Shown here piece by piece: positions 11,430 to 23,574 of a stretch of 64,000 nucleotides of DNA. The translations under genes were made by a program, and so were the position numbers. Source of the stretch: Callorhinus ursinus. Lineage: Eukaryota > Chordata > Mammalia > Carnivora > Otariidae. Numbering within the stretch: the stretch's first letter is position 1; each line of letters opens with the position of its first letter. Under the pieces are notes generated by a model, which ran no database searches, was not told the origin of the DNA, and worked only from the letters and a program-made list of their open reading frames with translations. The DNA lies in NCBI RefSeq assembly GCF_003265705.1, contig NW_020313157.1, forward strand, positions 1,295,787-1,359,786. Direction: 5' to 3'.

Positions 11430-12955
11430 ATATTCTCTGTCAAATGGAATGTTCTCATTCTGACTAAACATCACCTGCTTGTGACAGCCCAGAGAAGGTT
11501 GGTTCCAGAGAAGAACCTGGGGTGTCCTAATAGAGGCAATGATATGCTTTTACAAGAAAGGAGCTGAGCTTTGCCATGACGTCATCATCAGCTCTCACAT
11601 GCAGGGGAAGCTACTGCACAGTAGATCATCCCTTCCCAACCAATTCCCTTTGGTTACTACCCATCATCTCACTAGTTCTGCTGCTCTTTGTCATTGAGAG
11701 AGAAATTGTATAGGGACAAGCAACAGGCTTACAAAGGGAGGCCTCTCAGACATCATGATGTGAAGTAACAATCTCTTCCCCTGTACTCTAAGTATCCCTT
11801 GCCAGCCTTTGGACTCCCTTTATCAGGCATATGACACCCCGGGGAAGATCCTCTCCATGACTTGGCTGTCCTCTCTCCATGACACCTGGAAGCCTTGGGG
11901 GCTAAACTAACCAGTTCCACCAAAGTAGAGAACAGATACAATAATCGGAAAGCTCGCAAGACGTAAGACGTTGAAATACAGACAGATTTATGGAGCTGGG
12001 ATACAAGGTATATCATTGGGAATGCATGACGCTTTTGTTCATTAATCATCTTTTACTTTGAATCTATTTCTCAATGAAAAGTAGCTTTCATTTCTATTAC
12101 CAAGATTAATGTGTCAACAATACACAACAACATAAATGAGACTGTAGTGCAGAGGGGACGAAAAGAGACAAAAAAATAAAAACAAAAGGAAAGGAAAAAA
12201 CAAAACCCTCAGTACACAGGGTGATATATTTGCTCAGATTACTGCTTTATTTACACCACAGAGAACACTTTATTTTTGAGCTTCATAACTCATTGCTCTA
12301 TTAAAAAAAAAAAAAGGAAACTAGCTAGCAGCACCTACTTCAACATGGAGAAAGAAAATATACCATAAAGAAAACCCATCCTCTACCCAATAGGTCTGAA
12401 TTTTTTTTTTAATTCTATTTAATATGTGTCGGACTCCAAAGCACCTTATTACCTTATTTAATTTAGGGCAGGAAAGATTTCTCAGAATAAAAATGGCATT
12501 AAAGTGATAGGAACTAAGCTATGAAATGTGGACATCATATTTTCTTCAGAGAGATAATCAGCTTATCAGAATTCATTTCAACCTAAGAAAGGTCTCACAA
12601 CTACACTGAAAATTCAAGCTGGTCTCATCATCTCAAGAATGTAATCTCAAGGAAATGGTAAAACTATCAAGGCAAGCTTGGTGCAGTTATCTTTATGTAT
12701 AAGAACCATAAGCATCAGATCCTGACAGAATCACTGTGGCAGGGTGTGCTCCCGAGGACGGGAGAGACCTTTCTATAAAACACATGAAGTACCTTTGCTG
12801 ACACCACTATTTCTTTTTTTTTTTTTACAAGTCACTGAGGGTATTTTTCAAAGATGCATTGCTACATTCTTTACATCTAAAAATCCTTCCTATATAGGTA
12901 TTCTGCAAAGATAAATAACAGTTTCCTAAATTAGTCATCAATAGAGGTATAAGTT
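11430..12955. other. AT-rich unassigned sequence, no gene seen
   Basis: Contains A- or T-runs at about 12301-12315, 12402-12411 and 12813-12827. Open frames are under 100 codons and lack any recognisable domain. Confidence 0.45.
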
Positions 12956-12959
12956 TTAG

Positions 12960-13060
12960 TCCCATTCTTGCGGTTAACTAACTAGGTGCTTGGCCTCAAT
13001 TAAGTTACTTAACTCACTCAGAGCCTTAGTTTCCTCATTTTCACAAGAAAGGGGTCGGAC
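12960..13060 (+). repeat. MIR SINE core fragment
   Basis: GCTTGGCCTCAATTAAGTTA, CTTAACTCACTCAGAGCCTT and AGTTTCCTCATTTTCAC match the MIR core. Confidence 0.75.
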
Positions 13061-13169
13061 CTTCTTGTTTTTTAAACTGCTCTTTTCTTTTAATTTCTCT
13101 AGGTGATCTGTTTCATGTGCATTTTTATAGAAAGGAAAATCAGTGACAGCAACAGCAAGCTTCAAAAGG

Positions 13170-13705
13170 AGTCAATACTAGTATAGAATATGCTGTGGGC
13201 CTCTTGGTATAAAATTCCCACCCCATACAATCCCTCTAAAAAAGAAAAAAATTAAACAAAAATAGAGAAAACCATCTGGTCAGAAGGTAATAACTAATTT
13301 TAAAAGAAATGAAATGGATTTTGGAAGATAAAAGAAAATTCTCCATAGCCAATCTTCATGTTCAGCAAAGAACCACCAAGCCATCTGATACAATGTTTGG
13401 AAAAACAAAGACAATGAAATGAAGTAAAAAGAGCTAGGTAGAAAGGTGGATCAATACAGCACTCAACATCTCTGTGTGGGAGAACGGAAAGTCATAAAAC
13501 TAGACCAAAGTCATGAAAAGTTTGGTAAATGTTCCAAGGGCCACATTGGGTAATCATCAAAACTTATGGGCTTAATGTGAGACTTCATCCACAATTGTTT
13601 TGGGTGAAATTTTCTTTACAGCATAATTTCCAGTAAGTAATAAATATTGTAGACTCAGCTACAAGAAACAGGAATTTTCAGGGCAAAAATACTTGCTTCT
13701 AAGGT
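13170..13705. other. AT-rich unassigned sequence, no gene seen
   Basis: A-rich, unique-looking DNA with no open frame or repeat I can name. Confidence 0.45.
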
Positions 13706-13714
13706 TTTTGTCAT

Positions 13715-13925
13715 GAGAGACAATAACATATAATGGTAAGAACTCAAAACCGACAATAAGCAAAACCCAAATTCTGATTTTTCTGTGTTTGACATTGGGA
13801 GATTCATGGACCTCTCTGGACCTCAGCATCTTCTTTTGGCAAGTGGCTAGCAGTACCCTATACCTTAAGATTGCTCTGAGAATTAAATGAAATAATGCAT
13901 GTAAAATTCTCCACAAAATGCTTGC
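13715..13925 (+). repeat. MIR SINE
   Basis: ATAATGGTAAGAACTCAAAA start, CATGGACCTCTCTGGACCTC core, and TTGCTCTGAGAATTAAATGA plus TGCATGTAAAATTCTCCAC tail. Confidence 0.75.
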
Positions 13926-13989
13926 ACATACCTCTTTGATAACTTTTAGCAACTTCTATTATGTGAAGTTTCATGTTTTAGGCTGAGAT

Positions 13990-14130
13990 GGAGTAGACAT
14001 TGGCATTTATAGAGTATTTACTAAGTTCCAGACCCCCTTCTAAATTTCTCTGTAGTATTTTTCATTGAAGAATCTTCACAGCAATACTTATAAGTTATTT
14101 TTATTCATTTCTCAGGAAACTAGATCCCAT
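13990..14130 (-). repeat. MIR SINE fragment, antisense
   Basis: TTATAGAGTATTTACTAAGT start and a TTTCTCAGGAAACTAGATCC end fit antisense MIR. Confidence 0.55.
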
Positions 14131-14134
14131 AATG

Positions 14135-14605
14135 TTCCAACTTAACCCAAAAATGCTTCAACTATTCACAAGAATTAGAAAAGTATATTAATAAAGGTAC
14201 TTACTTTAATAAGATCTGCACCACTTATTAAGAAAATAGTCCTTAATCCTAAAGCAAACTCCTAGCCAGGCATTTGAAAAAAAAGTAATTTGCTTAATTT
14301 CTACCCACAGTCTACATACTTTGATACCATGTGACACCCATCAAAAATACGGAATTCATGCATATGAAACTCTGAGTTATTCCACAGAGACTTAGAATCT
14401 GTGTGTGCATAATTTCTTTCAGATTTGAAATATGTAGGCATCTTAAGTAAGTCTACAACTTAAAGAAGCAGAAGGAAGAAAAATCTTGATTCAAAAGTTT
14501 CCAGGTTCTATTTCTAATCTTCAAGAATTTTTTCAATGGCAATTCAAAAGAAGTAACCATTTTTTAAAAGAACATAATGTAAGCTATTTTGCTCATTTTA
14601 ACATG
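14135..14605. other. AT-rich unassigned sequence, no gene seen
   Basis: No frame over 67 codons and no repeat recognised. Confidence 0.4.
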
Positions 14606-14609
14606 TGTA

Positions 14610-14790
14610 TCCACTCATTAATCCATTTGGCATTTCTGAGCCCCCACTTGGTGAAAACCATCAAAGCATGGTGCCAGGCACAGTTCTGAATTCAGAGATG
14701 AATGGGATGCTCTGTTTTTCAAACTAGCTCATATCCATAAGAGCTGATAAAAAACAACAGTAAAACAAGGTTCCAAGCAGAGAAAAGGAG
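14610..14790 (-). repeat. L2 LINE fragment, antisense 3' end
   Basis: CCACTCATTAATCCATTTGG in place of the antisense L2 tail, GGTGCCAGGCACAGTTCTGA and ATTCAGAGATGAATGGGATG are in antisense L2 order. Confidence 0.65.
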
Positions 14791-15084
14791 GACTGACGCA
14801 TTCTGACTTGGGAGGGTGGGGGTGCAGGTGACATGCACGGTAAAGTGACAACTATGATGATTCATGGAGAATTACTAGGATTTATTTGCTCAACAGTCAG
14901 AGAAAGGGAACATGAAGAACTGGACAAGCTTAACAAAAGAATATGGCTGAAACAGGTGGAGGGATGAGACTTCATGGCATATTGGAGAATCGTGAGCAGT
15001 CTTCATGGACCAGAGTGGAGTAAGGTTATTGAGGGGAATGACCCTGGAAAGATAAAACCAAATATAGGTGGCTCCATGGGCCAG

Positions 15085-15335
15085 ACCTAACAACTATGCC
15101 AACGTAACAGACACGTAATGTGTGCTCAATGCTAGGCACTGTGCTTAGTGGTTTGCATAGACTAAGAGCTGAGCCTCCCTAATAATTCTGTGAGGTAGGT
15201 ATTCCTAATGCCAGTTTCACAGTTGAGGAAACTGACTCAGAGAAACCAGTGGTGGAAAGACTGCTGAGTAATAAGATGAGGGACCATGTCCTTAACTGAG
15301 ACCCATCAGATGCCAAAGACCATACCCTAAGCCAC
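15085..15335 (-). repeat. MIR SINE, antisense
   Basis: TGCTAGGCACTGTGCTTAGT, ATAATTCTGTGAGGTAGGTA, CAGTTTCACAGTTGAGGAAA and CTGACTCAGAGAAACC match antisense MIR. Confidence 0.8.
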
Positions 15336-15359
15336 TGTAAATCAGTCAGTTTATGCTTT

Positions 15360-15500
15360 GGCTGGTAGTCATGAAGAATCCATGAAGGATGTCTGAGGAA
15401 AGGGATGACATGTTCTGACCTGTGTTTTATAAGAATAACTGGACACGGTGTAGAAAATGGACGGGGAGAGTGAGAGACAGAGGCTCAGGAAGCTATTGTA
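15360..15500 (-). repeat. L2-like fragment, antisense
   Basis: GGAAAGGGATGACATGTTCT followed by a GTTTTATAAGAATAACTGG-type segment resembles the internal antisense L2 block. Confidence 0.5.
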
Positions 15501-15529
15501 AAAATGCAGTTTCTGAAACCACTTCCTCT

Positions 15530-15700
15530 GCTTACTTATTTGCACTGAACCACTTGCTGGCTTTGTGACTTGAGGTAAATGACTCAACCTCTCTGAGCCT
15601 CAGTTTTTACATTTATACTATGGGAATCATATTAATGTCATTCAACTCAAGTGGGTTGTTTTGAGGAATAAATGAATTAATACATTTTGAGTTTTCAGAT
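15530..15700 (+). repeat. MIR SINE
   Basis: TGGCTTTGTGACTTGAGGTA, CAACCTCTCTGAGCCTCAGT and GGAATAAATGAATTAATACA match MIR. Confidence 0.85.
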
Positions 15701-15704
15701 CTGT

Positions 15705-16735
15705 CCCGCTAGTTGTAGCAACCTAACAATGATGTTAGTTTATCATCTCTTAAGGAAGATCAGCTGACAGGGAGGAAAAAGAGGAAATGGGTCTACCCAT
15801 TCAGATGAGCCCCTGGGGATGTCAAATGCTTCAGGCACTTGCCCCTTCTTCCAGTCATTAGTATTCAGCCTGATCCTCCCCTCTGAAGCTACCAACACCT
15901 TACACCATTGCCAGGGAGGTAGGTTGCCTTCCTTCCAAATCAAACTGTGGGTACAATGGCAAACACTCCTTACCTGGGCACAAAGATGAGGAGGTGCCAT
16001 AGGCAAGGACAAGACAACATAGGGAATAGGTTAAGGTCCCCATAGACTCTAATATCCACTATGACCAGTGTCCAGTTCAACCCTTCGGGCTTTTAAGCTC
16101 CAAATTACTATGTGGGAAATGCCAGGTCACCCATCAACCAAAACAAATTGTAATTCCAAATTTTCCATTAACACCCAAAGGGTGAGGTGATACACTTAAA
16201 TATTGGATTACATTTGCATCCAACAAATACGTGAACTTTCCATGATTTGTTTCATTTCAATAGCTAACCTTTGGGAAACAGTCTCTTGAGATGACTTGTC
16301 ATTCTTGAATCCTGCTTGGTATACTGACACTAAGGGTATTTTTACTTTTTAATTAGCACTATTGCCAACCCAGAAGGAAGGTCTTGGTGAATCACATGCA
16401 TGTACAAAGTTAACTGAACCCATAAGGATCTGCTTAGCTTAAGGCGAAGTTCAGATGCTTTGCAGCAGCATTCAACTTGATCTGAAAAGGAATCATCAAG
16501 CCCCACCAGCTGTTACACTCTGATTATTCTGAAAACCTAAAACCAAAATAAAAATTTGTCAAATAAATTGACAACTGTTTTCTACATCTTAGGAATACAT
16601 TGTTTACCTGTGGTGCATAATAATAGAAGGCACCTGCGGAGCTATGAGCCGTTCTTTGAGGCATGACTAGCATCAGTTCCATAGTGCGTTGGGAAATAAC
16701 AGGTAACGGATATATGGGGCGTACCATGCAGTAGA
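15705..16735. other. Unassigned sequence, no gene seen
   Basis: Includes an 89-codon minus-strand frame (15743-16012) without a recognisable domain. No repeat identified. Confidence 0.4.
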
Positions 16736-16739
16736 ATCG

Positions 16740-16890
16740 GGCTAATAAACACTAATATCACTCTTATTTTATAGATGAGGAAACCAAAGTTCAGAGAAGT
16801 TTTTTTTTAAATACCCAAGGTCACTGTAATGGCAAGTTCATCAGTAAGTGGTGAGGTTAGAATTGAAGCCACTATTTGACAGCAAAGCCA
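16740..16890 (-). repeat. MIR SINE, antisense
   Basis: TATTTTATAGATGAGGAAAC, CAAAGTTCAGAGAAG and CCAAGGTCACTGTAATGGCA match antisense MIR. Confidence 0.85.
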
Positions 16891-16974
16891 TGGGTGTCCT
16901 CTCTATGTGGTTACCCACTTATGGACTCCCTCTGGACAGTAAGTTAATGACAGTCTAACCACTAGCAGTTGTGT

Positions 16975-17375
16975 CATGTAGTATACTAGGTGTGCTTAAT
17001 ATAACACCACCACCACCCAATAATCATTATAGCCATCTAGGAGGTGGGAACTGCTCTAATAGCCATTTTCAAGATGAGCAAAGTGATGGGGCACCTGGGT
17101 GGCTCAGTTGGTTAAGCGACTGCCTTCAGCTTGGGTCATGATCCTGGAGTCCCGGGATCGAGTCCTGCGTCGAGCTCCCTGCTCAGCGAGGAGCCTGCTT
17201 CTCCCTCTAACCCTCCCCCCCATGTACTCTCTCTCTCTCTCTCATTCTTGCTCTCTCAAATAAATAAATAAATCTTAAAAAAAAAAAAAGATGAGCAAAG
17301 TGAGGCATTGAGGAACAAAGTCTCCCAACTTTTTGCTGATAAAGTCAGGATTTTCTGCTTCCAGAGCTAAATGTC
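16975..17375 (-). repeat. MIR SINE, antisense, split by a carnivore SINE
   Basis: The two halves (to 17087 and from 17288) join at the target-site duplication into one antisense MIR, ending GATGAGCAAAGTGAGGCATT. The insertion at 17088 is therefore younger than the MIR. Confidence 0.75.
17088..17287 (+). mobile_element. Carnivore tRNA-derived SINE (SINEC type)
   Basis: GGGGCACCTGGGTGGCTCAG head with a degenerate pol III A-box/B-box region (GGGATCGAGTCC), a CT-rich middle and an AATAAATAAATAAATC plus poly(A) tail. A perfect 16-bp target-site duplication (AAGATGAGCAAAGTGA) is at 17071-17086 and 17288-17303. It is one of the two least diverged SINEs here. L1 proteins supply the reverse transcription for such elements. 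Confidence 0.97.
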
Positions 17376-17379
17376 TACC

Positions 17380-17580
17380 TTTTTTCTTATTTCAGTATCT
17401 AGCACTGAACTTGGCACCAAGGCAATACCTAGTGTTTGATGAGTGGATGAGTGCATGAATGACTTACTCCACAAATGACATCTCTGTGAGTTCAGGTACC
17501 TTCACAACCACAACAGCTGACAAGGTGCCTAGCACATAGTAGGTGCTCAGTAAGTGTTTGTGTAGGAATGATTGATGGTA
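17380..17580 (+). repeat. L2 3'-tail fragments
   Basis: Two tail-like segments in a row: TATCTAGCACTGAACTTGGC at about 17396 and GCCTAGCACATAGTAGGTGC at about 17527. Confidence 0.6.
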
Positions 17581-18650
17581 TGGCTAAATGCATGCAGACC
17601 CTGGGCTCTGATTCCTTTGCAGAAGAGGAAAAGATGTTGTTTGATGATTATCTCCTAAGCCTTTTCTTCCATTCCTGCCCTCCACGATAACCACACAGAA
17701 ACGCGTGAATAAAATGGCTATGTTGCATCTGGTGTCCTGCTGGATTAGCTTGTGGCCCAGGGGACATTATCAGCGCCAAGGATCATAATCCTTCATTCCC
17801 TATCTCTTTGCAAACAGAACTGACAAAACGCTCCCAGGGCTCTCTGAAGTAACCTTCACATTTGTGAACAGCCAGCTTTACATGTTTTCCCCCCGAGTGG
17901 GTATCCCCGACTCCTCCTCATTTCAGGAAAGAGGCCAACTTCAGGTAACCGTACCTTTAGCATCACATACTGCATCAGCAGCTACACCCCAGTAATCTGA
18001 CATGTGTGAAATGAGTCCGCTTATCAGAAAAGAGAGTGCCCAGCAGCTTTTAGGGATGCGGAAGGGGCCTGCTGGTTGCTGCAAATCTCTCACCAGCGCA
18101 ATGGAGTTTGACACTTAATATTCAAATCCAACTACAGGCTATGTACTCAGAGGATAAAACTCAGTAATAGCACACGGATCCACGGGCTGACAGGCTGAGC
18201 ATACAAACCTCCAGTGTAAAGACTCACTTAAGAGCTTTCTGCCACAAATGGAGCTGGAGTAGAAAGAGAAAAAAAGAGAAAGGAAAAACCATGGTCATAG
18301 TGAAAACAAGTCAAGGTGGAATCAGCATGAAAATCCCAAAGTATAATCCAGCAATTTGATGGGGGTGGTGGTAGTGGGGGCCAGGAAAGAAACAAAAACT
18401 AAACAAACATGTATCTTGCTCATCAATTTGCCTCCTTAAATGATAGGAAATGATTTAAAAACACAGCTCATCCTTCTATTTAAATTCATGTGTGTTAGTG
18501 CTTGTCATTGTCCCTACTGGAGACTCAAAATAAGAGGAACATTTCTGGAATTACACATCATAACAGAGAGATAGCCAAAAGGACAATCTGCTATTTATGT
18601 GCCAATTGCCAAAACACAATTTTCCAAACATGCATTACCCTAAGAATTCC
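17580..18650. other. Unique sequence; candidate conserved non-coding block at 17690-18240
   Basis: No repeat recognised. Composition is less AT-rich than the surroundings, and the block at 17690-18240 is free of simple sequence and of long frames. Nothing here shows a coding exon. Confidence 0.4.
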
Positions 18651-18654
18651 CCAC

Positions 18655-18740
18655 CCTGTCTAGCTAATTCTATAGCCTCTATAGAATCTCATACAGGGCT
18701 TTGCATAAAGTAGGAGCTCAATGATTGCTGACAGATAAGT
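18655..18740 (+). repeat. L2 3'-tail fragment
   Basis: CATACAGGGCTTTGCATAAA then GTAGGAGCTCAATGATTGCTG matches the L2 3' end. Confidence 0.6.
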
Positions 18741-18806
18741 GTTAGTCTAAAAGCAAGCGTATTCACATTTAGTTGTTTGGGAGTTTTGTTTTCGTGGGTT
18801 TTCTTT

Positions 18807-18914
18807 TTTTTTAGATTTTATTTTTAAGTAATCTCCACACCCAGTGTGGGGCTCAAACTCACAACCCTGAGATAAAGAGCCACATGCTCTACTGACTGAG
18901 CCAGCCAGACACCC
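18807..18914 (-). mobile_element. Carnivore tRNA-derived SINE, older, short copy, minus strand
   Basis: Antisense tail TTTAGATTTTATTTTTAAGT, AATCTCCACACCCAGTGTGG, a degenerate antisense B-box region and a CAGCCAGACACCCC head. It lacks the CT-rich middle, and I do not see a clear target-site duplication. Confidence 0.85.
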
Positions 18915-18919
18915 CAAGT

Positions 18920-19600
18920 TTTGCCTGTTTTATAGAAATTCTGAGCTAAGCCTACTTAGAGACCACAAGCTGGAAGTCGGAGGGGTTACATGTTTGAACT
19001 ACTCACCACTTAAAACAATTTGCCAAAAAGCTGCGAGCACTTTAAAAAATCAACATTAAATATCTATGATTCTGACTCTTCTTGATAAACCATAATACCC
19101 AACCATACTGAGACCATATTTCTGCATAGCAAAAATCCAGTGAGCTGAGTAGTTGATGCTTCCATTAGAAAGACTGTGTATTCTCTCCAGTGCCCACTCC
19201 TCTCTAATGCCTCTTGGCCACTTCACTTATGTATTACCCGTTTGGTTTCCGACAGGCATTGGAGCTTTTAATCTCTGCTTTAACTGTTTAGAGTGCAAGA
19301 CAAACATTATTATCTTCATTGTATCCACTGAAATGCTTTCCCTTTACCGTTAAAGTAAAAATCCTGCAATTTTTCCTGTTTTTCCACCATGGAATTCTAA
19401 GATGATACAAACCCATGCGGGCATGCTGGCCACAGGAAGAGAATGAATGGTTGACTCTGATGAAATTCTAAGCAAGTAGTGATTTTTCCCTTTTAGCTTT
19501 CATTATAATTGCAGATATGTTCCAAAAAGGGAGAGATCTCATTTGACACACTGAGCTTTGAAAACCATAACTGTGATGATCAAGTGACTCACTTGCATAT
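18920..19600. other. AT-rich unassigned sequence, no gene seen
   Basis: No recognisable repeat or frame over 66 codons. Confidence 0.4.
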
Positions 19601-19604
19601 ACAA

Positions 19605-20110
19605 CTTTCAGTGGCTCCCTGCTGCCTACAGGATGCTGGTAAACTCCTTAGCATGGCATCTATAGAATAAGCTCACCTCACCCAACCATCTGGACTTCTT
19701 TTCTCTTGACCATCTTATTATGCCCACTACAATCTAGCTACCACATCTCCTAGGTATTTGCCTGGTGTGTCTCACTTCCTTCAATAACTGGTATTTCACT
19801 CATCCTGTGCGCTTTGGCTGGAACCTCATTCTTTGACCCTCCATATAGGAAAAGCACACCCATGCTTTAAGGTCCAGCACAAGTATCATTTTGCAAGGAA
19901 AGTCCTTTCGAGCCCTTACAGAATAAATGAGTCTTTCTTCCCTCGGGTTTCTACGATCCTGTATCTTAGTGAATGCTTCCACTAAGACACACTAAATGCA
20001 GTGTACCTAAATTATCTCATAGTTCTCTAATTCATGATTATTTTCTGATAGATATTTATTGTTTGCTTGTCTCCAAACCTACACTGTGAGTTTCTTGAGG
20101 GGAAGAAATC
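19605..20110 (+). repeat. L2 LINE fragment (3' part)
   Basis: AGTGGCTCCCTGCTGCCTAC, AAACTCCTTAGCATGGCAT, ATCTGGACTTCTTTTCTC, CTTTGGCTGGAACCTCATTC, TTTAAGGTCCAGCACAAGTA, CTTACAGAATAAATGAGTC and TGTGAGTTTCTTGAGGGGAA follow L2 order over about 500 bp. Confidence 0.85.
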
Positions 20111-20276
20111 ATCCAACTTTGGTTCATCCAACCAATTTTAATGACTGAATTTGCAACAAATATTCAAAGCAGGAGATGAGGAACACAAACAGAGTGATAA
20201 AGATATTCAGAAGAGGGGGAGCTTGAATCTTCCTGGGGAAAATCAAAAACAGTCCCATGGGAGACCTAAGTTTTGA

Positions 20277-20465
20277 GAGGCAGTCTGGTATAGTAACTAA
20301 GATGTAGACTCTGAAGCCAAAGTGTCTGGGTTTAAATCCCAGATCCAATACCTCTAGCTATGTATCTGGTGCAAGCTACTTAGTCTCTGTGGGTTTCACT
20401 TTCCCCATCTGTAAAGTGATACCATTAATATTGCCTACTAAGTAGGGTATACTGGAAATTAAAGA
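20277..20465 (+). repeat. MIR SINE
   Basis: GGTATAGTAACTAAGATGTA, GTCTGGGTTTAAATCCCAGA, TTAGTCTCTGTGGGTTTCAC and CCCCATCTGTAAAGTGATAC match MIR nearly end to end. Confidence 0.88.
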
Positions 20466-20479
20466 TTTTGGCATCTCCC

Positions 20480-20690
20480 AGTGGGGAAAATAGCATAAAT
20501 GGAGTCAGGGATGAAGGAAACTTTAGGTGCCCAGAGTCAACAATGCTGTAAACTTTGGTATGTCACTGTGTATAGCAGAGAACAGGTTGAAATAGGCTAG
20601 AGGCAGATCAAAAAGGACTTTGATTATCAGTGTAGAATTTTTTGAACTGTATTTTGTAATAAGAACTGGAGTGTTCAGGGATGCAGCTCC
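20480..20690 (-). repeat. Possible L2 fragment, antisense
   Basis: AGGACTTTGATTATCAGTG and the following segment resemble the antisense L2 internal block. The match is weak. Confidence 0.35.
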
Positions 20691-20694
20691 CAGG

Positions 20695-23165
20695 CTGAGG
20701 TTTAGTTAACCGTTTATTTCAGGCAACTTGTTTCATACCCAAATCTAAAGAACTACAAAACTCGTAACAAGGATGTGTAAAGCCACAAGATACAGTTAAT
20801 GACTTTTTGACAATGTACAAATAAGATCATTCACCTGGAAGAGGCAAAAATCAGTCCAACTATAGGAATTTTCTAGAATGAGAAACAAATTGTCTATGTG
20901 AGGTCCCCTCTCCCATTCAGTTGCTTTCTTTTAGATATTCTCTAAAACTCTACAAGACAAAGCTGTAAGGCCAATAGAAACATGGATATTAACAGGCTGG
21001 TTTTAATGTCTGAATATATCTGTCTGACACTGGATTATTGAGCAATTTTAATTTCTTCGTAAATTCTCAAAGATACCTCCCACCAAGGAAAAATTCACAT
21101 GTAATTAGATTTTCCTTAAAAAAAAAAAAATTCTATGGAACTGTTTCCTCCAATGAGAAGCCATTGGAGGTATTTCCACCAGACTATTCTATGTAAAACT
21201 TCGTCAGAAAATGCCAATTTCTTTATTAACTGTGCCTTCCTTAATTTAACACCAAAGTGCAAAGGCACACCAGGATGCACTAATAATGATCATTAAGAAA
21301 TTTATCATTTTTTATCCTGTACAATATAGATCTGAACACCCACCCACACACACACCAACAAAATCTATAGTTTTTAGGACAGACATTCTAAGGAAGGGGA
21401 AAAAAAGTGAATAGGGCAGGTAGTTTCCACCACTTCCTATGATCTAATCCTGGTAAGAGAACGTATTACCCTCATCTAGAAGAATTTAGTTTCTGGTATA
21501 TTCTAGAGTAGAAAGCATAATGTCCTTCATTTGCAACTGTACATTTTATGCAATAAGAAAAGCTACACCCTCAGCACCATAAAAACCTTTAATAATAACT
21601 GAGCGCCTAGTAGGTACCAAATCCTTTTCTTTTGCCCATATGTGTTAAACTCATTTTAGTGACAATAGGAAAACTGCTATGTTGCTTTTCTTTTCACAAT
21701 CCACATATTATCTATACTGAAATCATTGCTGTTTATCATTACAATCCATGCTGGTTCTTATTGCATATGTGACTAATTATTACTTTCAGGCAAAGTGGCA
21801 GAATTCATGAAAAGATAGTTTTTAAATGCAATAATCCAAGCCACATTTCCCTCCTGGTTGTGTAAAAATGCTGTGGCCACAATTTTCCACATTTCTAAAC
21901 CTCTTCCCCTCATTTTGCTTAAAAGCACTGGTTATCTCTTATGATCTTGTTGCCTTTTCTCTACATTCTCCTAGTTAAGCTGTTATATTTCCATTTCATT
22001 CTCAACTATCAAAGGTATTCAGATTTCCCTGATCTCCCTTCTCTTTCTACACTGCTTCATGAAATCATTATTCTCTTATTGTGGGCTGATTCTTCATATT
22101 ACTTATTCAATTTGCTCTCTTTTACCCATGGCCTTAAATCCTTAGTACATTCAGAAGACATCTGCATTATTTTGTTCCTTCAAATTGCCTGGGAAGGCAT
22201 TTTCCCCAGAATGCATCAATCCCTACCTTTTCATTTTATAATTCTTACTCATTGCATCTTCTTGTATTGCGGCTAGCTATGTTTTAAGTCAAGATTAGTA
22301 TTGTGGATTAGACAGATGCTGGACAATGCCAGACATGCTAGAAGATGAAAAGGTGATCCATTAAAATGGCATGAGACAGTAGCATTCTAGCAATTTCCAG
22401 GGAACAGCTACAGTTCTGTAACATAAGCACTGGTAATCTTAAGAATGTCTTCCTTCCTGTTACTGCTGTGGTTAAAATGGGAGCTGATTAGGATGGTGCC
22501 AGCTAGTGTCCAAATTGAAATGACTGACTTCCTCACTTCCTTCCTATCTAACAAAAGATACGTTAATGGGTGGGGTTTTATTTTTTGTACCAATCAGAGG
22601 TAGAGGGTTAACTTATTCCTTCAATCTTTACCCACCCTTCACAACAAATCTATAAAATAATGCATCTGTGACATTTGCAAAGAAGAATTCTACTGTTCAG
22701 AGATTGCTAAATGGTGTGATTTGAAGGAAAAATCATCCCCATTACTAAACAGATGAGTATATTTCTTTGTTAATCTAAAAATAATCGCCCAAAATTCATT
22801 CTACAACTTGCACACACAGGGCATCACTGGTAAAAACTTTAAAAGTTCATTCTGCTCAAAATCTGGACCTAAATGTATTTGTTACTTACCTTTCTCAGAC
22901 TACTGGGAGCTAAAGCAAATGGTCTGTACTCTGCTGGGGGTGACTGAGTATTAATGAGGAGCATTACCTTGAAAACTAATGTCCAAGAATTACTAATGGT
23001 TCCAGTAGACCTTAAAGCTTCAAGATTCCAATTCAGCCATTCTAAGCAGGGATTACCAAAAGAGTGTTCTAAAAATTCACCCAGCACAGAGCCATATAGA
23101 GATATATGCCACTACCCAATTATAGACATAACACTTTGCTTCAATGATGGAAGCTGTAACAACAT
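20695..23165. other. AT-rich unassigned sequence, no gene seen
   Basis: Includes a pyrimidine-rich part (about 21900-22280) with a 111-codon frame lacking any recognisable domain, and a possible weak antisense MIR at 22625-22730. A short A-run lies at 21118-21131. Confidence 0.4.
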
Positions 23166-23169
23166 GCAG

Positions 23170-23400
23170 TAGACAGAGTGCTTGACAGCATGAGCTCGAA
23201 ACAAGAAGTCCTGAATTGAAATCCCAACTCTGCTTTTTCTAGAAGCACAATTTTAAATCCATTATCTTACCTCACTGAGATTCATTTTTTTTCATCCCAT
23301 AAAATAGAGATCGTAAAAACCGTAATAGTACTGATCATAGGATTTTCATGTGAATTGGAATGAAGTATACATACAGTTGGAAGTATGTTGAATGGCACTC
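23170..23400 (+). repeat. MIR SINE
   Basis: GACAGAGTGCTTGACAGCAT, TGAATTGAAATCCCAACTCT, CTTACCTCACTGAGATTCAT and ATCATAGGATTTTCATGTG match MIR. Confidence 0.8.
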
Positions 23401-23411
23401 ATATGCTCAAA

Positions 23412-23573
23412 ACAGTTACTACTCAGAGCGTGGTTCTTGGGTTGACTACATCCTATCTTTGAGAGTTTATTAGAAATGGTGAATCTCAGGCTGTAACTCA
23501 GATCTGCTGAATCAGAATCAGCATTTAATCTCCTAGGTTACATGTTTACACAATACAGCTTGAGAAACACTTC
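23412..23573. repeat. MER20-like hAT non-autonomous DNA transposon
   Basis: CAGAGCGTGGTTCTTGGGTT, TTATTAGAAATGGTGAATCT, TGCTGAATCAGAATCAGCAT and a CAGCTTGAGAAACAC end match the MER20 pattern from memory. Confidence 0.75.
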
Positions 23574-23574
23574 T

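Noticed and set aside
21941..22276. 111-codon hydrophobic frame as a membrane protein
   Set aside because: Pyrimidine-rich DNA gives leucine/phenylalanine-rich frames by composition; no supporting feature.
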